Shown: positions 36,131 through 44,800 of the stretch, in pieces
Numbering within the stretch: position 1 is the first letter of the stretch
Layout of the letters: every line of letters starts with the position of its first letter
DNA from: Labilibacter sediminis
GTDB lineage: Bacteria > Bacteroidota > Bacteroidia > Bacteroidales > Marinilabiliaceae
DNA: 64,000 bases
NCBI RefSeq assembly: GCF_005877885.1
Contig: NZ_VCHY01000009.1
Location: 62,001-126,000, forward strand
Direction of reading: 5' to 3'
Notes under the pieces: generated by a model
Told to the model about the DNA's origin: nothing
Databases searched by the model: none
What the model saw: the letters and a program-made list of their open reading frames with translations, nothing else
Program-made: the position numbers and the translations under genes

Positions 36131-37396
36131 CTACTTTTCAATTTTTACCGACTTCATTTTCTTAAGCGTATTCGTAGTGGCTATAACTATTTCATTGCCT
36201 TCTTCTACCCCGGCTTTTACTTCAGCATATTCATCGGTAATTAAACCAAACTCCAGGTCTCTTTTGATAGCGCTGTCTCCTTCAACAACGTATAAACATT
36301 GCTTCTTCTTCATATTTATTAGCTCACCTCTTTTCAATCGCAACACATCATAACGCGCTTTTTTAACCACCTGTAACTCTACTTTTTGATTGGGAATAAG
36401 TTTTGACTGATCATCTCCGGTTAGCACCACTGAAAAATTTAGCTTGCCATTATCCAGCATTGGCATTTTTGAACTAATTCTGCCTTCTAACCTATGCTTT
36501 CCTGATACAATGTATGCTTTTCTACCAATCTTAATCATCCATCTATGATTTTCAGCAATGGAAGCCTCTACCTTTAACCGGGTTAAATCTGATACATTAA
36601 CCAATACTTTTTCTCCCTGAATTTTTTCTCCTTCCTTGGCATGCACTTGCAACACAATACCATCTGAAGGGGCTTTAACATCCATTTTAGTCAATAGCTC
36701 TTTTTGATCTTCAAGCTCCTCCTGCTGCATTTCTATTTGCAACAACAACCCTTTTTCATCAGCAGCTAATTGAGCAAGTTTAATGGAATTCTTTTGCTTA
36801 ACCAGTTTTAAATCTTTTTCGGCAATAACCAGCTCCTGTTTTGTTTTATCAATTTTTGCCTGAGAAATACCGCCAACCTCAAAAAGCTGCTCCTGATCGA
36901 CTAAGGTAGATTTTATCGATGCAATTTTTAATTTCTTCGTTTCTTCATTATATAATAAATCTGCTTTAGTACTCCTGGCATTGAGTCTTGTTTTTTCTAA
37001 GCTGTTACATTTAACAGCAAGCTGATCATTTAATTGCTCAATCTTGTCTTCAACAATCCTGGTATCCAATTTAATAATCACTTCTCCTTTGGTAACTCTT
37101 TGCCCCGGTACTTTAATGATTTTTTTTACTATACTTGATGCAGGGCTTAATAAAATAACCTCATTAGCAGGTAAAACTTCTCCTTCTGCAGCTTCAAAAG
37201 TTTCAATATTTCCTTTATCAACGATGTATGTTTCAAACTTGCCATTAACCAGCTTTGAATACTTTGGTTGACAAGAAAATAAAGTAGTCATAAATACAAA
37301 CATACACGCTCCAAACAAAGAAGGAAACGATATTTTATGTTTACCATTAAAAATCATAATTAGCAATTTTATCGATAGGTTTTTACGCTTAAACAT
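36131..37396 (-). CDS. HlyD/RND-type periplasmic adaptor, lipoprotein
   Basis: A 421-residue protein with a lipobox at about residue 42 (TLFSC). A barrel-sandwich/lipoyl half motif follows (SSIVKKIIKVPGQRVTKGEV near 90-109), then a long alpha-helical hairpin (about 115-235) and the second half motif (MDVKAPSDGIVLQVHAKEGE near 236-255). The beta-barrel and membrane-proximal domains end at about 420. It should link a pump to the TolC-like channel, but no inner-membrane transporter gene adjoins. An internal ATG at residue 14 is an alternative start. Confidence 0.85.
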   Translation of the reverse strand: MFKRKNLSIKLLIMIFNGKHKISFPSLFGACMFVFMTTLFSCQPKYSKLVNGKFETYIVDKGNIETFEAAEGEVLPANEVILLSPASSIVKKIIKVPGQRVTKGEVIIKLDTRIVEDKIEQLNDQLAVKCNSLEKTRLNARSTKADLLYNEETKKLKIASIKSTLVDQEQLFEVGGISQAKIDKTKQELVIAEKDLKLVKQKNSIKLAQLAADEKGLLLQIEMQQEELEDQKELLTKMDVKAPSDGIVLQVHAKEGEKIQGEKVLVNVSDLTRLKVEASIAENHRWMIKIGRKAYIVSGKHRLEGRISSKMPMLDNGKLNFSVVLTGDDQSKLIPNQKVELQVVKKARYDVLRLKRGELINMKKKQCLYVVEGDSAIKRDLEFGLITDEYAEVKAGVEEGNEIVIATTNTLKKMKSVKIEK

Positions 37397-37671
37397 CAGA
37401 ACGCACTACAAAAGAATTATCCTGCAATCTTAAACTTTAGCGAACTATTAATTATAGGACCGCCAAATTTAATTAATACAAAGGAATTCGTATACAAAAA
37501 TTGTACTTAAAATGTACGTATTATTATAAAATGGGGACTAAAAATAGTTCGCACATCCATTTTGCATTACAAAAAATTACTCATGTTATCCAGTCAAGGT
37601 ATTACCCTAGAAAAATATAACTTTCATCTTCGTGTATATATTTATAGTTTTACATCTCATTAAACACAACT

Positions 37672-38802
37672 ATGAAGAATATAATATTTACACTATTATT
37701 AGTTACAACAAGTTTAACTGCTCAAAAAGCAGATGACTTAAAAAAAGTTATCCATACTTTTAAATTTCAACCCAATTGCATTGCTATCAATAAAAGCGAT
37801 ACTGAATTATTAATTGGAGGAGAAAATGAAAAAGTAATTCGCTTTAACCTGACTAACAGTAAGGTGATACAGGAAATAAATGCCCATTACCAACCTTTGG
37901 CCAATGTGAAGTACTCAAACATACATGATGGCTTTTACACAGTTGGTGACCGAAGTTTTAAACTTTGGATGACGGGTGAAGAAAAACCTAAGATAATATA
38001 TACCGGAAGCCACACCAATATAACCGATTGGGCCACTACTCCCGATGAAGATGTCTTTGTAGGTGGATCGTACGGAAAAAATTTCAGATTTTGGGTCCCT
38101 TCAAAAAACGCAGAACCTACCGAAATTAAAACATCGCAAAAAAAGAGTGTTATTTCTGTTGCTGTTTCCAACAATAAAAAAACAATTGCTGCCGGCTCTT
38201 TAGATTCTACTATTGAACTTTGGGATATTGCCACACAAACCCGAAAACTTAAAATATTGGCTCATGATCAACCTGTGGGATGCCTTGAGTTTATTAAAGG
38301 TGGAAAGTATCTGCTTTCTGCTTCACACGATGGATATGCAAAGCTCTGGGATGCTGAAACCGGAAATAACATTCGCGTTTTCAACGGACAGGCTCAATCA
38401 ATTAATGCCATCAGCATAAGCCCAGATAACAGGTTTTTATTGGCAGGAACATGGGATGGCTTTATATGTTTATTCGCTATTTCAACAGGAGATTTAATTT
38501 ATAAATTCCACCACCACAAAGCACCTGTATGGGATTTAACATGGAGTAATAAAGGTGATGGTTTTTACAGTTGTGATAAAGAAGGAGAATTGGTAAGATG
38601 GACCGTAACCAAAGAGCTGGTTGTTAATTATTATTTTAGCGAGGATATCAATAATGAATTAAAAGACAACAGGCTATTTGCACCCAAAAGAAAGCAGGAA
38701 TCGAAGGATGACTACAAAACACGACAAAAAAAAGCCATGGATTTTAAACAAGAACTTATTGATAGATATTATAAACAGGTTTTGGAAATGATAGTGACAT
38801 AA
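37672..38802 (+). CDS. secreted WD40-repeat beta-propeller protein
   Basis: A 376-residue protein with a signal peptide (MKNIIFTLLLVTTSLTAQ) and about seven WD40 blades. The repeat ends are visible as RSFKLWMTG, KNFRFWVPS, STIELWDIA, GYAKLWDAE, GFICLFAIS and GELVRWTVT. A charged C-terminal tail of about 50 residues follows. No enzymatic motif is present. It probably works as a periplasmic protein-interaction scaffold. It stands alone, divergent from the adaptor gene and convergent with the large unknown protein. Confidence 0.85.
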   Translation: MKNIIFTLLLVTTSLTAQKADDLKKVIHTFKFQPNCIAINKSDTELLIGGENEKVIRFNLTNSKVIQEINAHYQPLANVKYSNIHDGFYTVGDRSFKLWMTGEEKPKIIYTGSHTNITDWATTPDEDVFVGGSYGKNFRFWVPSKNAEPTEIKTSQKKSVISVAVSNNKKTIAAGSLDSTIELWDIATQTRKLKILAHDQPVGCLEFIKGGKYLLSASHDGYAKLWDAETGNNIRVFNGQAQSINAISISPDNRFLLAGTWDGFICLFAISTGDLIYKFHHHKAPVWDLTWSNKGDGFYSCDKEGELVRWTVTKELVVNYYFSEDINNELKDNRLFAPKRKQESKDDYKTRQKKAMDFKQELIDRYYKQVLEMIVT

Positions 38803-38810
38803 ACTAAAAA

Positions 38811-38832
38811 CGCCCGAAGTTTGCTTCGGGCG
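38811..38832. terminator. bidirectional terminator between convergent genes
   Basis: CGCCCGAAG and CTTCGGGCG form a perfect 9-bp stem with a TTTG loop. TTTTT follows on the minus strand; the plus strand has a weaker T-rich tail. Confidence 0.75.
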
Positions 38833-38855
38833 CTTAAATATTGTTTTATATGTTG

Positions 38856-40664
38856 CTAGTTTGCCGGCTGAGGCACAAACATGCTTTCAAGCTCTTCTTT
38901 ATACTTTACTAAATCATTTAGCACTTTTCCCTTCATATTTTTAAAAGACTCATCTCCTTTAGAGAATAACTCTTTATAATAGCTTATACCATCCTGAAGA
39001 TTTGATTTAAAAGTATTAAAATATTTTATCTGAGGAGCTGTATACTCATTTTTACACTCATCAATTTTATCTTTTAAATAATCCATATAAATGGTTAATT
39101 CCTTGATAAACACATTTGGTCTGTCGTTATTAAAAAGACTGTTGGTTTTTCCGTAAATATGATCAACCATCTCCTTTAAAGAAGTTATCTTGTTAAAGTA
39201 AGCCAGGTTAGGTCCCGGACAAACAACAACACCATGGTCTCCTTTAGGAAGTTTTAGTTTATAATGATCCATTACACTATTTCCTAAACCAACGCATAAA
39301 CAAGCTTTTTCTACCAACTTATCAATTTTAGCCTTCAGCTCAGTTGTATTGGTAATGGTTTCTTTTAGCTCCTTAATTTTTGTTTTCTGGTATTGAACTG
39401 ATGCAGTACAAATTGGATATTTAGTATACTCAGTATTAAACTGCAAAAACTTCTTTAAACAAGCAGCTCCTGGTTTACCTGTATCAATTTTCTTTTGCTT
39501 TTCAATATCTGCCCAGTTACCTTTTACCGAATTAAATGGTACACCTAACGGAGATACATCGCTCAGGTAAAAATCTTCCTCTTTACCTTCTTTAAGCACA
39601 TTTAAGGTAAAATCATCAATCGTCACAACATCAGGAGCCAACATAAATGGAGATCCCCATCCTACAGATTCCATATTATAATAATCTAAAAACATATTGT
39701 GCTCATCTGCATCTCCTACTCCACCCTGCACGGTATATGCCGTTGGCAATGCCTGCTCAACATCAACATCTTTTTGTTGCTTTAATGCATCTTTATATGT
39801 AGCAAAAAGCATTTCAACCAACTTATCTTTATTGTCTTTAAACTCTTTAAGAATTGGGCCTAATAAAAACCCATCTGAAGCAAAAGCATGTCCTCCACAA
39901 TTTAAGCCCGACTCAATCCTAAACTCAGAAACCCATAAACCTTTTTTAGCTAAAAATCGTCCTTGTACCATAGCTGAACGATAATCACTTACTTTAAGAA
40001 TGATTCGTTTTTTAAGATATCCATTCTCATCAGGAAAGAAATCATCAAAATTAGCCATATAACCATACAAACGAGGGTTTAATCCGGCAGAAAGAACTAC
40101 TGAACCATCAACCTTACTCTTGGCAAATCCTCTTAATGAAGCGTGGGCATCATTATATTCAGAAGACAATGGTTCGTTGTTGTCATCAAAATTAACGCCA
40201 TCCAGCTTAGTCATGATATTCACATCAATTTTACCAGGCTGTATTTCCTCACGTAATTCCTTTTGTAATATTTCTTTTTCTTCTCCTTCACTTTGCTGCA
40301 TTGTCAGATATTTCTGCTTCAATTCAGAACCTGCAGGTAAAAGATCAAAATACTTTACAATCTCACTTTCTTGATTAAAATCTGACTTTTTTAGCGCCTC
40401 AAAGTTTTTTTGAACCAAATCATCCATCAAATCAAGATACTTCTGAATGGTCAATGCACGGGCATCTACATCCTTATTATCAACTGGTTCAAAAGGCAAA
40501 TTATTATTTTTACTATGTATTTCACGAACATGTTCAATTAAGTAATGATCCGTTAATGGAACTACTGAACTTATTCCGTAATGAGCAATTTTAATTGGAG
40601 ACTCGACTGTATAGCCCGTCCCCATAACAGGAACATGAAAACTATGAGGTGTTTTATTTATCAT
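38856..40664 (-). CDS. conserved protein of unknown function with cysteine-rich core
   Basis: A 602-residue soluble-looking protein without signal peptide. The N-terminus has HSFHVPVMGTGYTVESPIKI and ISSVVPL, which resembles the first strands of a TIM-barrel enzyme. The middle has the block FRIESGLNCGGHAFASDGF near residues 249-267. Later segments carry several cysteines: AACLKKF, YPICTASVQYQ, EKACLCVGLGNS and VVCPGPNLAYF, which could hold a metal or an iron-sulphur cluster. The protein ends in a charged helical region (about 510-602). I do not recognise the family. It is monocistronic, with a -7 element at 40711-40718. Confidence 0.7.
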   Translation of the reverse strand: MINKTPHSFHVPVMGTGYTVESPIKIAHYGISSVVPLTDHYLIEHVREIHSKNNNLPFEPVDNKDVDARALTIQKYLDLMDDLVQKNFEALKKSDFNQESEIVKYFDLLPAGSELKQKYLTMQQSEGEEKEILQKELREEIQPGKIDVNIMTKLDGVNFDDNNEPLSSEYNDAHASLRGFAKSKVDGSVVLSAGLNPRLYGYMANFDDFFPDENGYLKKRIILKVSDYRSAMVQGRFLAKKGLWVSEFRIESGLNCGGHAFASDGFLLGPILKEFKDNKDKLVEMLFATYKDALKQQKDVDVEQALPTAYTVQGGVGDADEHNMFLDYYNMESVGWGSPFMLAPDVVTIDDFTLNVLKEGKEEDFYLSDVSPLGVPFNSVKGNWADIEKQKKIDTGKPGAACLKKFLQFNTEYTKYPICTASVQYQKTKIKELKETITNTTELKAKIDKLVEKACLCVGLGNSVMDHYKLKLPKGDHGVVVCPGPNLAYFNKITSLKEMVDHIYGKTNSLFNNDRPNVFIKELTIYMDYLKDKIDECKNEYTAPQIKYFNTFKSNLQDGISYYKELFSKGDESFKNMKGKVLNDLVKYKEELESMFVPQPAN

Positions 40665-41085
40665 CTTAAAAATATTGATACATCTTATCCCATAATGGGA
40701 ATTAAGCCCGCAAAGTTAACTAATGTATCATGTAAAAGTATAGAAATAGTCTTAAAATTTATTTTTTTTTATTTTTCGACTATATAACATGTAAATTCGA
40801 AAAATATTATTGTTCGGAAAATAAACTCCATCCTTTCAATAAATTCAACCACCTCCTTCAAACCTAACTATTTATCACCATAATTCAATTAATAAGTTGT
40901 TTATTTTTTATTTATACACAACCTAAAGTTGAAAAATAACTAAATATTTACCATACCTAAGCGCAAACCCCTTAATCCCTTACTTTTAACAATCTGCATA
41001 CAATTATGATATGCTAATCAACTTAATACATCATTTAGACTGCTCATTCGTAAATACTCATTACTAAATCTTAACATTCCTAATT
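40665..41085. other. AT-rich divergent intergenic region
   Basis: It contains the palindrome TCCCATAATGGGA (40688-40700) and the minus-strand -7 element TAACTTTG (40711-40718), both serving the 602-residue protein gene. From about 40740 to 41085 it is very AT-rich with no gene and no clear promoter match for the plus-strand receiver protein. Confidence 0.5.
40711..40718 (-). promoter_or_regulatory. promoter -7 element of the 602-residue protein gene
   Basis: The minus strand reads TAACTTTG, 47 bp upstream of the start codon. A 13-nt palindrome lies between it and the ATG. Confidence 0.5.
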
Positions 41086-41442
41086 ATGAAAAAGATATTA
41101 ATTATAGATGATGCACAGGACTGTCGCCAAGTCATTAAAACCATGCTTAAAAAGTATGATCTGGATATTATAGAAGCCAATGATGGTCTTGAAGGGTGGA
41201 GAACTATAATAAAGGAAAAACCAGACCTGGTTCTACTTGATATTCATATGCCTTTAAAAGATGGCTTTGAAATATTAAAAGATATAGAAGAAGAATGGTT
41301 AGATGTTCCTGTTATAATTATATCCGGAGATACATCACCAAACACCATGAATGCTTGTTTACTAAATGGAGCTTCCGCATTTATAAATAAACCTGTAATG
41401 AAAAATGATTTTAATAATATATTAAAGTTCATTCGGGCTTAA
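41086..41442 (+). CDS. single-domain (CheY-like) response regulator
   Basis: A 118-residue receiver domain only. The acidic pair is in LIIDDAQDCRQ (residues 5-15), the phospho-acceptor aspartate in DLVLLDIHMPLKDGF near 47-61, the serine/threonine in IIISGDTSP near 80, and the lysine in FINKPVMK near 104. There is no output domain, so it would act by protein contact or phosphotransfer. No kinase gene adjoins. The next gene is the YfiR-like protein 159 bp downstream. Confidence 0.9.
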   Translation: MKKILIIDDAQDCRQVIKTMLKKYDLDIIEANDGLEGWRTIIKEKPDLVLLDIHMPLKDGFEILKDIEEEWLDVPVIIISGDTSPNTMNACLLNGASAFINKPVMKNDFNNILKFIRA

Positions 41443-41601
41443 GCGACAGTAATACATAAACAACAGCTATTTTTCCATCAAACAACACTTTATTTTGACA
41501 AACATTCGAAAATGAATGTTAAAAAACGATAAAACCGTAACCTAACATACTCTCCCAACGTTAGTGCGCATACAATCAATAAACACTTAAAAGTAGCACT
41601 A

Positions 41602-42111
41602 ATGAGTAAAAAATTACTGGGATTGATAGTTGTATTGCTTGTTGCCTTTAACACTAAGGGACAGGTTCAAATACAAAGAGTAGAAGCCTCTTTCATAGCT
41701 AACTTTATGAGGTATGTAAAATGGCCGGAACAAGAATCATTGAAGACCTTTACCATTGGAGTATTTGGTAAAAATCAGGAAATTTTTAAAGAGTTAAACA
41801 GAACTGTTAATGGAAAAAATGTTGGTATAGCAACCATTAAAGTTATTGAAGCAGAATCATCTGCAGAACTAAACAATTGTCAAATTGTTTTTGTACCCAA
41901 CGGAAAAACGGGCAGATTTAAAAAAGAAGTATTTGCATTAGCTGATGCTCCTATGATGATTATTACCGAAGAACAAGGTAATAAACCTGAATATTCAATG
42001 ATAAATTTTAAAGTAAAAAACAGCAAACTTACTTTTCAACTAAATTCAGAAATTGCTAAAGAAAAGAAAATAAGCATCAGCAACAAACTAAGCCAAATGG
42101 CTAGCACATAA
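41602..42111 (+). CDS. YfiR-like (DUF4154) periplasmic protein
   Basis: A 169-residue protein with a signal peptide (MSKKLLGLIVVLLVAFNTKG). The YfiR hallmarks are VEASFIANFMRYVKWPEQES (residues 28-47), FTIGVFGKNQEIF, NCQIVFVPNGK near 92 and a C-terminal FQLNSEIAKEKKISISNKL. YfiR-type proteins regulate membrane-bound diguanylate cyclases or kinases from the periplasm. No such partner gene is adjacent except the CheY-like protein upstream. Confidence 0.85.
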   Translation: MSKKLLGLIVVLLVAFNTKGQVQIQRVEASFIANFMRYVKWPEQESLKTFTIGVFGKNQEIFKELNRTVNGKNVGIATIKVIEAESSAELNNCQIVFVPNGKTGRFKKEVFALADAPMMIITEEQGNKPEYSMINFKVKNSKLTFQLNSEIAKEKKISISNKLSQMAST

Positions 42112-42140
42112 CAATATACACAACTAACAAATACTCGATA

Positions 42141-42173
42141 AAAAAAGCGATGCAATTTTGTATCGCTTTTTTT
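42141..42173 (+). terminator. Rho-independent terminator after the YfiR-like gene
   Basis: AAAAAAGCGATGCA and TGTATCGCTTTTTT form a strong stem with a T-run, 30 bp after the stop codon. It shows that an upstream in-frame start at 42158 for the next gene would lie inside a terminator. Confidence 0.85.
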
Positions 42174-42226
42174 ATGGAATAGTAATACCTTTTGCATCCT
42201 GTATAAGAATTTTAAAACATGATAAG

Positions 42227-42925
42227 ATGAAAAGGATAACAAACACATTACTGGCAATTCTAATTGCAACAGCAGCATTTGCACAAGGAACTCAAAATTT
42301 TATTGACCAACCTTATATTGAAGTAACAGGCTCTGCTAAATTGGATATTATTCCCGATGAAATATATCTTTCCATAGAAATTAAGGATAGTGATACCAAA
42401 GGCAAACAGTCGCTGGAATCTTTAGAAAAAAAAATGATCCAAGCGTTTCAGAACATTGGAGTTGATGTTAGTGAAGACCTGACCATACTTGATTTTTCGA
42501 GTAACTTTAAAAATTATTGGTTAAAAAAATCGGACATTTTTGGATCAAAAAAGTACCAGTTAATTGTGCATAGCGGTAAAATGCTGGGGTCGGTATTTCA
42601 GGAAACAAACAAACTTGGTATATCCAATATATCTATTATAAAAACCGATCACAGCAATATTGAAAAATACAAACAGGAAGTAAAAATTAAAGCCATAAAA
42701 GCCGCAAAAGTTAAGGCCGACAATTTAGCCCAAGCTATAGGCCAAAAGGCAGGAAAAGCCATTTTCATACAAGAACGAAATTACAGAACATATAAACGAG
42801 AATATGCCAATACCACAATGAAAGTCAAAGGATTTGCCGATATGGAAGAAGCCCCTCTGCCTGAGATTGAATTTGAAAAGATTATACTTGAATACGAAAT
42901 ATTTACAAGGTTTATTTTAGAATAG
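42227..42925 (+). CDS. SIMPL (DUF541) domain periplasmic protein
   Basis: From ATG 42227 the protein is 232 residues with a signal peptide (MKRITNTLLAILIATAAFAQ). The SIMPL domain shows IEVTGSAKLDIIPDEIYLSI near 31-50, the middle KAIKAAKVKADNLAQAIGQK near 160, and a C-terminal beta part. These proteins form oligomers in the periplasm or outer membrane; their function is poorly known. A longer frame starting at 42158 begins inside the preceding terminator and is rejected. Confidence 0.85.
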   Translation: MKRITNTLLAILIATAAFAQGTQNFIDQPYIEVTGSAKLDIIPDEIYLSIEIKDSDTKGKQSLESLEKKMIQAFQNIGVDVSEDLTILDFSSNFKNYWLKKSDIFGSKKYQLIVHSGKMLGSVFQETNKLGISNISIIKTDHSNIEKYKQEVKIKAIKAAKVKADNLAQAIGQKAGKAIFIQERNYRTYKREYANTTMKVKGFADMEEAPLPEIEFEKIILEYEIFTRFILE

Positions 42926-42961
42926 CTAAATATAACTTTTAAATGACCTAAGCTCTTACAC

Positions 42962-43009
42962 ACCTGTTGTTTTTATACTCTTTTAAAAAGATTTATAAAA
43001 ACAACAGGT
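42962..43009. promoter_or_regulatory. long perfect inverted repeat upstream of the MaoC-like gene
   Basis: ACCTGTTGTTTTTATA (42962-42977) and TATAAAAACAACAGGT (42994-43009) are perfect 16-bp arms around a 16-nt loop. The repeat lies just upstream of the TATATTTG -7 element at 43024-43031. No T-run follows on either side, so an operator or a structured terminator without U-tract are both possible. Confidence 0.6.
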
Positions 43010-43023
43010 ATCAAGAAAAAAGC

Positions 43024-43031
43024 TATATTTG
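43024..43031 (+). promoter_or_regulatory. promoter -7 element of the MaoC-like gene
   Basis: TATATTTG, 30 bp before the ATG, matches TAnnTTTG. Confidence 0.55.
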
Positions 43032-43060
43032 CAGCTTTAATTTCACAAAAAAAACCATCG

Positions 43061-43528
43061 ATGAGTCAAATCATAATTAAAAGCTACGAAGAATTAGAAG
43101 CTTTAAAAGGAAAAGAATTAGGAAAGTCTGAATATCATACTATTACTCAGGAGCAAATTAATTTATTTGCTGATGCAACTATTGATCACCAATGGATTCA
43201 CACTGATCCGGAAAAAGCTAAAGTTGAGTCTCCCTTTAAAAATACTATTGCTCATGGTTACCTAACCGTTTCCCTACTTCCTCACCTATGGACTCAAATA
43301 GCAGAAGTTCAAAATATTAAACTACAAGTAAACTACGGTATCGAAAGCTTAAAATTTAACCAGCCTGTTTTAGTTGATTCTAAAGTTAGATTAGTAGCTA
43401 AAGTAGTTGAACTTAAAAACCTAAGAGGAGTAGCTAAAGCCAATATTGGTGTTAAATTAGAAATTGAAGGAAACAGAAAACCTGCATTTGAAGCAGAAAT
43501 TGTTTTCTTATACCACTTTAACAATTAA
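43061..43528 (+). CDS. MaoC-family hot-dog dehydratase
   Basis: A 155-residue single hot-dog protein. The hydratase-2 motif appears as FADATIDHQWIHTDPEKAK (residues 36-54), with the catalytic aspartate and histidine, followed by FKNTIAHGYLTVSLLPHLW near 60-78. The family hydrates or dehydrates (R)-3-hydroxyacyl thioesters in the cytoplasm. It stands alone with its own promoter and terminator. The exact acyl substrate is unknown. Confidence 0.88.
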   Translation: MSQIIIKSYEELEALKGKELGKSEYHTITQEQINLFADATIDHQWIHTDPEKAKVESPFKNTIAHGYLTVSLLPHLWTQIAEVQNIKLQVNYGIESLKFNQPVLVDSKVRLVAKVVELKNLRGVAKANIGVKLEIEGNRKPAFEAEIVFLYHFNN

Positions 43529-43548
43529 AAATTAATCAACCATATATC

Positions 43549-43580
43549 AACGCCTGTTCATATATCGAACAGGCGTTTTT
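43549..43580 (+). terminator. Rho-independent terminator after the MaoC-like gene
   Basis: AACGCCTGTTC and GAACAGGCGTT form a perfect 11-bp stem, followed by a T-run, 20 bp after the stop. Confidence 0.85.
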
Positions 43581-43612
43581 TATATATCTTTTTGTAGCAT
43601 TAATTTACATCA

Positions 43613-44800
43613 ATGAATCAACGAATTGAATCCAATATCACAAAGCTATATATCATTAAAATAGCCAAATGGTTTATGCTAACCATGCCTATATTAATGC
43701 TATTTTATAAAGATATGGGATTCACCGATAAGGAATCATTCCAACTAAAAGCATTCTATTCCATCGCCATTGTCATCTTTGAAATTCCATCAGGATATCT
43801 GGCCGACGTACTGGGAAGAAAAAAAACGTTGATTTTTGGATCTATTCTGGGTACCATTGGTTTTTTGGTATATGCTACCACGAGCGGCTATTACTACTTT
43901 TTACTTGCAGAAATCATTTTAGGGATTGGCCAAAGTTTTGTTTCAGGTGCCGATTCTGCCATGCTTTATGATTCATTAAAATCGTGCAATAGAGAAAAAG
44001 AATATATAAAATACGAGGGCCGAAACTTTACTGTAGGAAACTATGCAGAAGCTTTAGCTGGCATCCTAGGAGGGTCTTTAGCCGCCTTGCATATGCGGCT
44101 GCCATTTATTTTTCAGACAGGCATAGCTTTTATGGCTGTACCTGCCTCTATTATGCTCATTGAACCAATTATAGCTTCAACAAGAAAAAAGCCCGGATTC
44201 AAAGATATTCTAAATGTAGTTTGGTATGCGACAGTACAAAATGCAAAATTACGCTATAACTTAATTTTTTCGAGTATATTAGGAACAGCAACCTTAACCA
44301 TGGCATGGATATATCAATTGTATTTACACGACATTGGTTTTTCGGAATATTTAATAGGCTCTACACATACCGTATTAAACCTTATAGTGGGCACCACTAC
44401 CCTGTTTGCTTATAAAATAGAAGCCCGCCTCAAACCTAAAATGACTATTTGGCTTACATCGGTTATTATAACAGGGAGTTATATTATCTCAGGTTTTATT
44501 GATTCGGCCTGGATATTAATTGTATTGGGAATATTTTATTTTAGCAGGGGTATCGCCACTCCCGTATTAAAGGATTACATCAATCGCATCACATCCAGTG
44601 ACATTAGAGCAACCGTCCTCTCTATAAGAAGCCTTCTCATCAGGGGATTATTTGCACTAATAGCTCCTTCAATAGGTTTTTTATCAGACGAATACAGCAG
44701 ATCTTTTTCGTTAAAAATAATAGGAATCATATTTACTGTATTGGTAGGATCTTGTATATTTTTATTCTTAAGATCTCTTCAAAGGAAAACTACCAACTAA
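43613..44800 (+). CDS. MFS transporter
   Basis: A 395-residue protein with about twelve membrane helices. MFS motif A is visible as GYLADVLGRKKTLIFGSILG near residues 62-81, and a second, degenerate version lies after the central loop. It resembles drug/solute exporters of the MFS_1 group. Substrate unknown. Its 3' end overlaps the convergent metallo-hydrolase gene by 4 bp. Confidence 0.85.
   Translation: MNQRIESNITKLYIIKIAKWFMLTMPILMLFYKDMGFTDKESFQLKAFYSIAIVIFEIPSGYLADVLGRKKTLIFGSILGTIGFLVYATTSGYYYFLLAEIILGIGQSFVSGADSAMLYDSLKSCNREKEYIKYEGRNFTVGNYAEALAGILGGSLAALHMRLPFIFQTGIAFMAVPASIMLIEPIIASTRKKPGFKDILNVVWYATVQNAKLRYNLIFSSILGTATLTMAWIYQLYLHDIGFSEYLIGSTHTVLNLIVGTTTLFAYKIEARLKPKMTIWLTSVIITGSYIISGFIDSAWILIVLGIFYFSRGIATPVLKDYINRITSSDIRATVLSIRSLLIRGLFALIAPSIGFLSDEYSRSFSLKIIGIIFTVLVGSCIFLFLRSLQRKTTN

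Noticed and set aside
42158-42226. Upstream start for the SIMPL protein
   Set aside because: It begins inside a strong terminator hairpin, and a good signal peptide starts at ATG 42227.
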